Assembly (NCBI GenBank): GCA_907163375.1
Contig: CAJQUW010000529.1
Location: forward strand, 1 to 64,000
Source: Prostheceraeus crozeri
Lineage: Eukaryota > Platyhelminthes > Polycladida > Euryleptidae
Length of the DNA stretch: 64,000 nucleotides
Direction: 5' to 3'
The notes under the pieces are model-generated. The model had not been told where the DNA came from and made no database searches. It was given only the letters and a program-made list of their open reading frames with translations. The translations under genes were made by a program, and so were the position numbers. Below are positions 45,661 through 57,218 of the stretch, piece by piece. Position 1 is the first letter of the stretch, and the number at the start of each line of letters is the position of its first letter.

Positions 45661-46940
45661 CTAACAGACTGTCTCTGGTTTGACGTTTTCCTTCTTCACA
45701 AATGTTCGGAAAACGAATTCACAAATTATAGCAATGAAAACAAGGGCGTAGCCGGCTAAAAGGAGATAAAAAACACTTAGGCTTGAATGAAGCCGAATGG
45801 GCAAAATCGATGCAAAGAATGCTGTTATCTCAGAGTACGAATATGTCAGTCCTGAGAATTGAGTTGTCATATCAACACCTGCTTCACGCAATCGCAACAG
45901 GGCTGTATTTATCTTAGAGTCAATACTTGATTGGCTACTCAAAAAGCCAAACTAGAAAAGTATGGTCCAACCTGAACGGCTGCGAGGTTAGAATTATTTG
46001 CCACCATTATTTTTGCACGCATCGAATCTGTTAGAAGTGCAATTTGACTGCTTGTGGATAGAATATCTGCTGACAGGGTTTCAAAAGTGCCCATAGGTGT
46101 TGCACCATTTGCGAATACGCTACTCCAACCATCATAAAGGTTCGTAAGTGGCATGGCCCTCGTCAATGAACATATAGTTGAATCCTGTGGACAGCGGATA
46201 TCGTATCCAGTTAAATCAAGTGATCCAGGAATTCGGCCAGTGTCACTATTGACAGCAACAGTTATGAAAATTCCTCCTATAAACATGAACATCAAGCAAA
46301 GTACAAATGCTGCCCAGAAAATGAGCAAAATTGACCCTCCAATAGATACAGGAAGTCTACAATGATTTTTCAGCAGCAAGCCACCAAATACAAGCATGAC
46401 ACATTCGACGGGCTGGAGTTTGCTTGGATTTTCATAATTCCATTCATTTTTATGATGGTAGCCGAACGGGTAAAGTACCTCACAGCCAATCATGAGTGTT
46501 AAAGTCAACAACAGTGCAAGAAGTATGAATGACCAGACAGATGAATGAAAAATATCGGTGAAATTCACAGCTGGCATTGAGAGCCGTCCAGATTTCTGAA
46601 ATACGAGTGTTGGAGCCAATCGTATAACGTCTATTGATGCACTCTCTAGCAGAGCTGTTTTGAGGATCAAACAAACTTGATAGGAACTGTTGCAACTCTT
46701 GATTGATTCAACGCTGTCAAAATCCATGTTTGAATATGAAGGAGTAAATGTCACGTTTGAAATATATTTCAATTGTAAATTCAATTGCTGCATCACAGTT
46801 TTTGAAATTTCTGACCCAGTCATTATTTGTGGAACCAAAGTTTGAAAATTTTCAGCAGTCTCTGAGACCACTAAATTGTTTCCATAAAATATCAGTAAAT
46901 AAATAGCCGATGAAAGCAAACTCTGACTCCGACACTCCAT
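45661..46940 (-). CDS. Ionotropic glutamate receptor-like channel, one frameshift
   Basis: From ATG at 46,940 the protein has a possible signal peptide (residues about 6-28, SLLSSAIYLLIFY), then a short S1-like ligand-binding half. TM1 follows (about 134-156, SSVWSFILLALLLTLTLMIG), then a re-entrant pore helix (about 176-190, PVECVMLVFGGLLL) and TM3 (about 203-228, ILLIFWAAFVLCLMFMFIGG). The S2 half is next. At 45,939 this frame stops, after ...YFSSLAF at a five-T run. The family resumes in the next frame with IDSKINTALLRLREAG, the end of S2, and TM4 (SVFYLLLAGYALVFIAIICEF), stopping at 45,661. The topology, pore spacing and the ALLRLREAG motif are those of iGluRs and variant IRs. There is no amino-terminal domain, and the usual SYTANLAAF gate in TM3 is replaced by FMFIGGIFI, so ligand and gating are unknown. 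The frameshift may be an assembly error, a recent lesion or real loss. It appears intronless, about 425 residues if uninterrupted. The frame stays open upstream to 47,025, so the start is uncertain. Confidence 0.8.
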
Positions 46941-49700
46941 GCCGCTTGAGTTTAAATGAATCGTGAGCGAGCTTACCAACCCTTCGAACTCAGAGAGTGA
47001 ATAAAGCCATGAGGTTGTAGTATTTTATGTATCTAATCGGTTGATGAACTCCGATGAAAGTGTCATGAACTTTAATTCAAAATAAAATGTTTTTTAAGTC
47101 TCTACCTTGCTTGTTGCTCATTATTTGATGTGCGGTATCACTTGAAAACTTGCAAGCACGTGGCAACTGCCTCGTTATCTATCAAATACATGCTCATGCT
47201 CTCATTGTGCTTTTTTATGTTTGTGAAACTATGACTACAGGAAATTTTATTGGTCTTACTTCAATATAGCTGCAAATTCTTGCTGAGCAAACGCGAGGTG
47301 CCCGTTAAAGAAGTTAGTGGCGTCATCAGTTCTGTTTTCCGCTGCTGTGCGCAAACGACGCTACTTGGCATGGCGACAGGTGTCACGCTTAACTCAGGAT
47401 GAGACAGAGTGAAGATTGAGATAAAAAAGTCAAAACTTCGAACGAACTACACCTTTAACAGCTTGACTACTACGCCTCTTGCGTGTCTTTCTCACTTTCA
47501 TAATTTCTGGTAGAACATCAATCAAATAAACAAAAATTATACTTTGGAAGGCATCAGAAAAATGTATAAATAATAGCAACAAAGCTGCGATAAATAAAAT
47601 GCAAAAAAGACACTTATAGGAACATTTCATGTCGCAAAAGCTTGAAGAAAACCAAATGAGAACCCCTCTGCCGCAACAATGGGTACCGTACAAATCATGT
47701 AGGCCACTGAGGAACTGGATACACCCTGTGGGAACGCATCTTGCTAATATCAACAGATTATCTGGCGAGGTAGCGATTTTGTGGATAATTTTTTAAAGGT
47801 TCATTTTCGTGTAAAAACTATTTACGCATGTGAAAATGGTCATCATTTATCCAAAAACACGTGTAAAATTAAAAAACGACAGGTGGCGAAAAAGTTGCTA
47901 TAATTAGTTGGTAGATATTTGTTTACTAATGCGAGCTGATTTTTCGCCTACCGGCGAAATCGTGGATATTGTAGCAACTAATTAGTGGTAAGTAGTAATG
48001 TTCGTATATTACCTTCACATGAAAATATATTGTATACTCAGTCTGATCTGATAAAAAGGGATCTTTTTTAATTCACGAAGGCTTAAACTAAAAAAAGTAT
48101 TTATCTTCCATAAATGTCGCAGTAAATGCTATGATATTATTCAAATATTTGTCATTGTTGTAAATTATTGAATGTCAAGAGATGTTATAAAAATTGATAT
48201 ATGCGGATTCTCAATAATCTTTTCATTAACAAAGAATGATAGTCTGCACTTATTTCTTAGATAGATTAGCCATATGTGGGTGATGGTGAGGAGGTGAGGG
48301 AGAAAAAAAGTCTCGGCTGTAGAGGCGGATTACTGAAGAAAATAAGAAAGAAAGTCAAAAGTAAAAGATGGCATACAGAGCGCGAATTGTCACCGGCGAA
48401 CTTCGCCAGCGAATATGCTGCAAATATGACTGAACTGTAGCATGATATTCTGCAGCTGACATCCGCCAGTTTTTCGCAAGATTCGTTCCCACAGGGCAGC
48501 TACACGACCTAGACCCTTCAGAAAAGCTACCCACGCATGTCCGTGGGAGTGGAGCTGTACCGCCTTTTTTCGAGCAGTTGACCGGGCCTGCCACCCAATG
48601 TATTACCAGTGGGTTCGGGACCCTCGAACTACCGAACGCTCGTATGCCGTTAATACCTGTCACATGGATCTGTCACACCTTAACCTGCAACAAATGTGGA
48701 AGTGCAAAAGAGAACAGTGAAAGGAAGTTCGATCATAAATGAGGCAAATAAGTGCCAAAAACTAAATCCAACAACATGAAACATCTGGTGACTGTTCATT
48801 AGGGTGGTTCAAAAAAATCGAAGTTGGAAAAGTCAGGATGCACGTCGCTATCCGACCTGAACATATTCGATAATTTCTCAACAAATCCTAGAAGACGAAG
48901 CATGAACAGTCAAGGCAAGGCAAGACAAAGGAACGAGACATTTCACATCTGATACATTTCTCTTGGGCTACATCGAATATCATGCAGTCACCATCAGCCC
49001 GGCCATTTGAGTCGTGGTAGTAACCATGTGAAAAAAATTGTATCAGCTGGGTGCAGTTATGTACCAGCAGAGACGAAAAGCAGACACATTTTTGTGGATG
49101 ATATACGACAGACATTCAATCAGGATGAATAAAGCGCTTAATTTTACAAGTAATCATCGTGAAAAATTATTCAAGGGCTCACAATGAACACATCGAGGTC
49201 GCTGGGTAGGCCTACACCTTTTAATCATAAATGATTCATGGTATCTGGGCACTTTTTCGGAAACTAGACAAGCTTTTACCTGATCTGAACCTAAAACTTA
49301 AATTTTGTTTAATGATAAACAAATTATTGACCTCCTGCAGTACGAATGACTGTCAAATAGCAGTAATGACGGTTTATGTGTCGTGCAAGTTGTGTTTTGC
49401 GAAATTTTGTTGCTTTATGATGGAATACTAATCAGTTTATCACTTCCATGTTGTAGCAGCAGTCAAGAGATAAATTCCACTCCTTAATTGGTGAAAAATT
49501 ACGAGACTCGCCTGTAAAACAAAGACTAAGCAAGGATGAATATCACTTTTTTTATCACGTGAGCAGCTTCTTAAACTTGTAAACTTGTAAATCTGTAAAC
49601 TTCCAAAATCAGCGAATCACCGTTCACGAATATCATTGTGACATTCTGATGACTGACGGACTGCAGTATTATGTTTTATATCCCTTAATCGGTAGCTGAA
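46941..49700. other. Intergenic sequence with two unassigned open frames
   Basis: Minus-strand 47,430-47,753 (107 codons) has a hydrophobic stretch CLFCILFIAALLLLFI followed by a basic tail, but no recognised family. Minus-strand 48,355-48,663 (102 codons) lies in a locally G+C-richer patch and is likewise unassigned. Neither has visible splice or promoter support. The rest is gene-poor. Confidence 0.35.
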
Positions 49701-52343
49701 GTAGTGGTCGATGTATTGTAATTCAAATGAAGAAATGTGGAATTGCATGAAGTACTATAGACGGATGAAGAAACTGGCGATAACAAATTCAAGTGAAGAA
49801 ATAGTATTTTCCATGTGTAGTCTTAGGTATAGTGTGTATAGTTTCATTGCTTTCGGTGTAGTAGAGTGTCATTGTAGTTCTATTGTTTACCTCCATTATC
49901 CACTTTCCACTTATCCACTCTTACCATTATCCACCATGTGTAGTGTCAGATATAATTCACTTGTAATCAGTGTAGTAGCATCGTTGTATTTCCATATTTT
50001 ACCCCACTTTTCCAATTTTTATTCATCGGTTTCCTGGTGTTTTATAGTATCCATTTTTAATTTCCTTAACCTATGGTGACCATTGTCTTATTCTATTTCC
50101 ACTATCAGCATCTGTAGTCGGTACAGTATATTAGAAGTCTGTTTTGAACGTGTATACGGCAGTGTTTGGAATCTATGGTATTAGTATATTAACAGCAAGA
50201 ATGAGTAGTATTACAAGTCTTAAGATTTCCATTTTTACCAGATATTGGGCCAAAGCTGATCAATTTTAATTCGTTGCCACGAGAAAGCTACATTGAGTTC
50301 TTTTAAGAACTGATTAATTCAATGGTTACAGTAGCATTGCCTTTGTACACTTGCGGATTGGAGAACGCCATCAGTCCTCCTTAGGACTACTTTAACTAAT
50401 AATTTAAATTAGTAAGCATTATATTCTATTATAAATGGCTACTGGGATGACTTTCATCATCGTATGAGAATTCAGCATTTCGGAATAATTTGACGATTAT
50501 TTTAATAACTAATTTTGTTAGTCGTGACAATTGAACTAAGGAAAAAGAACTTGAAAAAAGAGAATATAATAGTTTCTCTTTTGTTACTTTATTAAAATGA
50601 ACAATTCAAATTGCAATATTTTAAGTGAAATGGCTGTATATATTATCATCACAATTGAATGAGAAGATACTTCTGCTATCTGATGATTTTATCTTAAATA
50701 AGTCAGTTCAAGTGTAGAATCTAGGAACATAGCATAGGATTAGAATTTTATGCAAACAATTGATGCTTAAAAATAAACAATCCCTTTATTATAACGCTTA
50801 TGTCACGATGACTGAAACCAATCGTGTCAGTTTATCAATATAAGCTGGGGTGGGGCCATTTCCGTGTCCGCACCATAGCGGACATATTCGAATGATTACC
50901 CGTGTCCGCACTGTCGCCCGCAGTTCAGTTATTGCTCCTGAGCTCAGTATGTCAAGTTTCTAACTAATATTCTTTTATTCCGAGAAAGTAGAAGCTGGCG
51001 ATAAGGATCGAAACATAAGGTACCATCAGACGTTGCACATCCAACACGCCCTTTGTATCACATCCAAACAAACTAGAGAACATCAAAGTCAATGTGAGAA
51101 GTCAAATCTTTTCCATTGTGTGAATATGCCTAATGCTATATAGGCCTATTCTTTGCAGAGGAAACTTCTAAAAAAGCCATCGTTCACAACCGGGCAATAA
51201 AGCCAAGGTCTAGCTTTCAAGAAGAGTATCTAAAGAATACAAATAATGAATACCTTACTGCGTGTGGAAGGCCTACTCAGACTGCGTCGAATGAACAAAC
51301 CATGTATAGCTCCGACCATAGAGTACTCCATGGCTCCGACGAAGTGCATAAGCTTCAAAAACTTTCATCATTGCTGAAGGTACTTCAATCTGCCTTGAAG
51401 CATCACCTACTCCATACAAAAGCATTGAAACCAGGTCAGTAACTGCATCCATCAGGCTTCCTCAAACACAGAAAGAGAAGACTCAAACTTCATATGCACA
51501 AAACTGACCATGTCTCAAAAACGTGATACGAACATAATAAACACAAAGACTACTGCTGCTGTTCAATGTCCTTCACCTCTGTAGGACACCAGTGAATGAT
51601 TTCATGACCATTTTGATTTCATGGACGTTGAGTGTACAAAAATTTAGTAAACCTTTAAGAAATAGGCCATTTTCCATGAAAACTAGAGAACTACAACCTA
51701 GAGTAATCATAGACTAAGTTTGTAAAACGTTTCCTGCCACCCATTGCCTCTATAGGACACGTGTGAAGGATTCCATGACCATTTTGTGTAGGTACCTGGT
51801 CGTTGAGTGTGCATAAATTTAGAAAATCTGTAAGAAATAAGCCATTTTCTATGAAAATTAGAGATTTACAACCTTTAAACAAAGGGATGTAGGCTATAGC
51901 TGGTGATAAAAGTTAGCAACACTGACTTTACCAATAGCGATCTATTAATCAGTGACAAGAAGCTGGCGAATTTCGGTTTGCCAATAGCCATCTACTCGCA
52001 AACTGCATTATCGCTAGCTAAGACATCGCTTGCTCGCTCACTAAAAGCCAGCGACTAGTGAGCACTTTTCCCAGCGGGTACGTCTAGATCTGATCGTGTA
52101 TTCAACAGTGAGACTGAACGCCATCCAATTGAACTACTTCATAAACAAATGCCGTTCAAAATTTTCGTGAACTTGTCATTTACTGGTGGTCGACATCACA
52201 GAGTGTACATGTTTTAGGAACTGACAGTGCCGTGGGAGGATCGACTAGAGGAGGCGCATGAGAGAAAGACGAATAGATATGAAAGGCTGGTGGAAGTGTA
52301 GAAGGAAAGGATGGACGATCAATATATGGCCGGTATATCGACC
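49701..52343. other. Intergenic sequence with a diverged tandem duplication
   Basis: Plus-strand 49,711-50,079 is open for 122 codons. It spans a weak internal duplication (CCATGTGTAGT...GTGTAGTAG at about 49,811 and 49,935), so it is probably not a gene. Nothing else coding is recognised. Confidence 0.4.
51569..51884. repeat. Two-copy diverged tandem duplication, about 180-bp period
   Basis: Copies at about 51,569-51,704 and 51,743-51,884 share GACACxxGTGAA, CATGACCATTTTG, GTTGAGTGT, AGAAATA(G/A)GCCATTTTC and TAGAGA..TACAACCT. Identity is roughly 80% by eye. Confidence 0.75.
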
Positions 52344-53789
52344 GGCAGCCAGAACGAGTTTCTGCAGGGAAAGAGGCCGAAAGTGAGACTTTCACAGAAT
52401 GATGTACACCTTATGCCTACTACGAATCTGCGCGTCTGCCGAGTTCTAGAGAGTTCCTCTTCTTTCCAGACAGGATCAAAGAAAAACACATGTAAATCCA
52501 ATGGGACTCAGGTTGCAGTTTTTCGTTAAAATGAAATTTCCTATGTTTTCTATTATTAAACGAAAAGCACCAAGCCCATAGTCATATTTTTTGGTATGCA
52601 ACGTCTTCAGGTCATTTCCTATGATGTGCATGTGCTATTATCATGCATCTGATCGGCAATGTATGTGAGAATGTGGTTCAATGTGGATAAAGTGGGCCAA
52701 CATGTTGGCATTTGCCGACACTAAGAGGTTCGACAAATCTAAATGTGTTTCGCTTTATAATATCACAAAATCGTGTTTAGGTAGTTGAAAAAGAAATAGT
52801 TAATTAGCCATAAATAAATAAATTATTACCGCAAAGAAAACCTCTTAATACCAACCCAAATTACGAGCATCTTGATATTAAAAAACTTATTAATAATTCA
52901 CAAGACTGGAATTGTCTGCTTACCTGACAAGGGTCTGAAGTCCTAATGACTTGATAATTCAAGCAGAATCGTTAATAAACGTTATTATGTAATTGTGACT
53001 AGAGGGATAATTCGAGGCGCTATCCTAAACCTAAATCTAAACATCGTGATGACACTTAAGCCTTTCCCATCTGGACCCTATCAGCGTCACGTAACGTTTA
53101 TCTATATATAATCATAACAAAAGGGAGATTAAACTGAACATGTGAAACATCTGTAGTTGTCTCAAATAACTTAGTTTTAAGTCAGACGTTAAACCCATAG
53201 ATGAAAATTAAATTTATTAAAGCTTACAAATGAATAAAATATGATAAAAATAAAATAAAATCATATGAAAATTAAATTCAAGAAATGAAATGATGAACTC
53301 TTAAATGAAATAAATATTAAAACGAAACGTTAAAAAATGAGTATAAATGAAAGAAAACATTTTTTTGTGACTTTTAAGAATTATAATAGTTTTTTTGGAA
53401 TGTTTTTGAAAGAATTTAAGTCCTTAAAAGGACTGATTATCCGTTCTCCGTGGGTATCTGAGGTCATCAGCAGGTGACTCGGACAGGATAGACAGGGCTG
53501 CGTGAACATGAAAGAAAATGACCTGAAGACGTTACATACCAAAAAATATGACTATGGGCTTAGTACTTTTCGTTTAATCAGAGAAAGCATAGAAAATTTC
53601 ATTTTAACGAAAAACTGCAATCTGCGTCCCATTGGATTTACATGTGTTTTTCTTTGATCCTGTCTGGAAAGAAGATGGGCTCTCTAGAACTCGGCAGACG
53701 CGCAGATTCGTAGTAGGCATAAGGTGTACATCATTCTGTGAAAGTCTCACTTTCGGCCTCTTTCCCTGCAGAAACTCGTTCTGGCTGCT
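52344..53789. mobile_element. Fold-back element copy 2, arms about 280 bp
   Basis: The left arm (52,344 to about 52,622) starts GGCAGCCAGAACGAGTTTC. The right arm (about 53,513-53,789) is its reverse complement, ending GAAACTCGTTCTGGCTGC. The two arms match almost base for base by eye, including GAATGATGTACACC and AATCCAATGGGAC. The next 140 or so bases of the interior (52,623 to about 52,760) match the interior of copy 1 in the opposite orientation. The following 750 or so bases are absent from copy 1. No transposase frame is visible. Confidence 0.85.
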
Positions 53790-54394
53790 AAACTAGTAGA
53801 TGGCGGTTGCAACGATGGTACGTTTTTTGAAGAGCTTAGGATTAGAGAGAAAAGTCACGAAAGCAGAGAATGATTTGATTGAAATAGCGATGAGATCATC
53901 TGCGCGGATATGGAACTGTGCAAAGCTTTCACCCAGCAACAGACAATGATTGACATTCCTTAGTGGACTCCGTCACCCAGGCAAGTGAGTTCAGAGGAAG
54001 GGGTCGAAACTCGCAGATGAGATGCATTGTGCTGAATGTTCTAGTGCTCGCTCCAAAGGCATTGCAATGTTTAGTTATCTAACTTCTGAGGTATGGCGTC
54101 ACCGTTTCTTGTAGAATAAATAACAGGCCTCCCACCAGCGAAAATATTTCTTAGGTTTTTAGGATTATATTTTCCAATTCAAACGCACTAAATTTCGTAA
54201 AATTGATGTCATCTGACTAGATCAATCTACTATTAGCAATTTGCAATTGAAAAAATCTGATTTAAGGGATAAGGCCCCAATATTTTCATTACATTGTACA
54301 TGTACCTGCGATCATGATTAGACTTTAAGAACTCAACTTAATTCATGTTTATCGCTTCTTGTTATAGATAGAACTACATGTAAATCATGTTCGG
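53790..54394. other. Intergenic sequence
   Basis: No gene or repeat is recognised. Confidence 0.45.
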
Positions 54395-54571
54395 CAGTGG
54401 CGGCTTGTCTTGACACCAACAAAAGCAGCGTGAGTAGGCTCTAATGAAATCTCGTGATTTATTTCTCCTCGGGATCATAATCCCAAGATCACGGAATGGA
54501 TGTCATTTTAGGAAAGTCAGAATCCAGGATTCAGTCAACCTGGGTGTACCAAATGTTATAAGCCGCCACTG
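54395..54571. mobile_element. Small hAT-like MITE, 177 bp
   Basis: The left terminus CAGTGGCGGCTTGT is inverted at the right end as ATAAGCCGCCACTG. CAGTGGCGGCT is a common hAT terminus. Flanking octamers (atgttcgg and atttttga) match at only five positions, so the target duplication is decayed or the bounds are slightly off. There is no coding capacity. Confidence 0.7.
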
Positions 54572-55140
54572 ATTTTTGATATTTCTTCCCAACTCCGACA
54601 CACACAGGGCTGCCACTCTTATCAAAAATAAAAACCGGAAAGTCAAATCGGAATAGGCCCCCTCAAAGTAAGTAACTTACGATCATTCGATATCACACAA
54701 CCCGGTAAGTTTTGAAAGCGTTCAAGCAGCAGTTGGGTCTGTTCTAATAAAGATGCTTCTGAATCCTCACAGTTAGCAAGTAAATGCATAAAATGATTAC
54801 TGATGCTCATTCAATCATCAGTTTTAACAGGGTGCTCTAACTAGAACAGTTACTATTTCAGGAGAACCGTTTTCGAAGGTTAGACAAAGTGTACTACGAA
54901 GACCCCTGTACCTGCCCCCAATGCAAAATCAGCATGAAGTTATTGAACGATTGACGATTTCAGCTCGATATCAAGACTGCATAGTATCGAATAATCTACA
55001 TGTAGGCCTATGGATGATTTTACTTAACTGTTTAAAAGACAACTGTCTTCATTTCGTTCAAACATTTTTCATCAAATTTATAATGCAATATTCTCGTGCA
55101 GCTTTGTCATTTTCTATTAATCGTACCATGACATCACACG

Positions 55141-55720
55141 GTGCAAGATTCCGTCTTTGTTGTGAAGAATTTTCATGAAACCACTAGGAAATTACTGTTC
55201 AGTTGGAAGACTGCTTCAGCAGGCGGTCTGGTCACAGAAAATATCTTCATACAAAATCCATGGTCAGCTCGGTCTATATGCTTGGGCAGGCATTTCTGTA
55301 AGTCATTTTCTTTGGCAGAGCCATCATTCTTACAAAAAATCGAGAATGTATGGTAAAATCTTCCTTTCTATGCTGCATGAAATATACCGAATATCATGAA
55401 GGATAGGAATATCTTCATACACGATGGAATGCCATCGCACTATTACAGACCCATCGTTAATTATCTAAACAGCAATTTTCCTAAATCTTGGATTGACTGT
55501 CATGGGAGCATTTGGAATGGCTTCCGATACCACCAGATTCAATGCCCTGTGACTTTTTTCTTTTGGGAACGTTTAAGAAATAGTGCATCTATGCGCTTGG
55601 ATGAACTTGGAAACACCTTACAGTTTTTTGCAGATCGACGAGCGATTGCGTAGAGATATGCTCTTGCGTTGTTGATCGAAGAATTAAAATGCGTTCGGGC
55701 AAATGGTGAGCAGGTAGAAA
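55141..55720 (+). pseudogene. Dead mariner/Tc1-like transposase
   Basis: Fragments in shifting frames follow the order of a mariner-type DDE transposase. They are GLYAWAGIS at about 55,265-55,295, then the second-aspartate block IFIHDGMPSHYYRPIVNYL, then FPKSWIDCHG and FFFWERLRN (55,396-55,653), with a weak continuation to about 55,720. The usual WPPRSPD block before the last acidic residue is replaced by a reading without the aspartate (...YHQIQCPVTFFFW). With the frameshifts, this makes it inactive. The N-terminal DNA-binding part and the element's termini were not found. Confidence 0.7.
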
Positions 55721-56638
55721 ATAAATGTTATAGTGTTAGCAACTGTTTTCCTTTGAATCATAATGAACTTACAGAAATTGAATTAATCATTCAGCCGCTA
55801 ATTGCATCAACAACTTTGAAATGATCACTCAGAACCCGCCACGTTACATAAACAAACTGATTTTGAATATCACACAGAATAGGGTATTTTGTTCCAAAAT
55901 CGCCCACTTCGGCAATGTGTTTTTCAACGACCGTGTGCTCGTAATAGAATGCTGATATATGTGCGATTTCAGCCTCATCATTTCCAAATAATCCAATTAA
56001 CAACAATATGACAACGAACTCTCTGTCAAACATTTAAATCTTGCTCCACACATGGTTTAAGCACGGCACAAAATTTAACTTGATTTTGTGCAAACTCGCC
56101 CATGCTTGATAAAGTCGCCCACAAACTCAGGTAAACTCGCCCAGTAATATAGCTCTACATATAGAACAGCTTTAAGTCTATTCCTCTATAGGATATGGTC
56201 TATTAAGATATTGTTAACCTTCAGCCTGTTACAACCATCAATAAGATCACTTAAGCAAGAATTAACTATGCTACAAGTAGGCCTACTCCTATTTTGAAAT
56301 AATTAGCTAATCATAATTTCCCACCAGATTCTTTCTACACAGTCTATTTCTATGTGACCTATGATTTTTGTTTATTAACTCTAAGGCTTTAATCTCAGTA
56401 TTTTCATCTATAGATTCATAGGCGTTTAAAAATATCGAAAATATATTCCACTGCAGTCTTATCGATACAGGCCTACATTCTGGAAATTTATGGATTTTTT
56501 TCATTGAAGCCTAGATCAAACCCAAAATGAAATGCAACAAAAACTAGTCAATTCATATAAAATTTGAATTCCACATCCCAATTTAGCATTGAAATTAGCA
56601 GTCAGCAAGTCGCAAACGAATTTTTCATTTGCCTTTTC

Positions 56639-56805
56639 CTATCCGGTGCAAAGAATGTGAGCCCACTCCTCACATTTACTACATTGGATCCATTGTTCCC
56701 CGCGTTTCGAAGAAGACCATGATTCTTCGCAGTATAAGCACGACCAATCATGTACATTTGCTTTCTTCTCAACCTTCCTACGCTTCTTCGAACGATAGCG
56801 ATGAA
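56639..56805 (-). CDS. Pogo/Tigger transposase, exon 2 (C-terminal PHD-like zinc finger)
   Basis: A strong acceptor (ATTCTTTCAG, ending at 56,806) joins in phase to the exon 1 donor across a 413-nt intron, completing a 616-residue protein from the 58,902 start. The exon begins with a basic stretch (HRYRSKKRRKVEKK), then WSCLYCEESW and WIQCSKCEEWAHILCTG before TAG. The spacing C-x2-C-x15-C-x2-C-x4-H-x2-C matches the first six ligands of a PHD finger, a module found at the C-terminus of some animal pogo-like transposases. The last Cys pair is absent, so the finger is short. An AATAAA signal lies downstream at 56,376-56,371. Splicing is inferred from sequence only. Confidence 0.82.
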
Positions 56806-57218
56806 CTGAAAGAATTGCATATTTTCTGTAGTGCATAGCATTCAGAACATGTTGCAAACTTCGATAACTAAGCTGAGCCCCTAAGACTTGCGACTTATTG
56901 AAGACATGCACCAATGGTAGGCACAACATATTGCTCAAATAAAAGAAATTGTGCATGATTTAAAATGTTTAAGGATATACATACGTAAGTCGAAGGTGAA
57001 AAAATAGACCTATTCATAGCCTATTTATTATCTAAGTGTCTGGTTTAGGTTTCTGTCTAAATGTTAGACTAATAAAGATGAAAGTTTTCTGTAAACTTGT
57101 GTCCATGAGAGTATATCACTAATGAGTAGCCTATACATGGATCTGAATAAGAATCTCAAATACCTAAATACAAACCCCAAATGGTCCCCTAATTATTTTT
57201 TTCGTAAACTGAACTTAC

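Noticed and set aside
48580-48640. Possible RNA polymerase III B box in a G+C-richer patch (minus strand GTTCGAGGGTCCCGAACC)
   Set aside because: No A box or cloverleaf could be found at the right distance. The string is a short palindrome instead.
49711-50079. 122-codon plus-strand frame as a membrane protein
   Set aside because: It overlaps a weak internal tandem duplication of non-coding character and shows no family motif.
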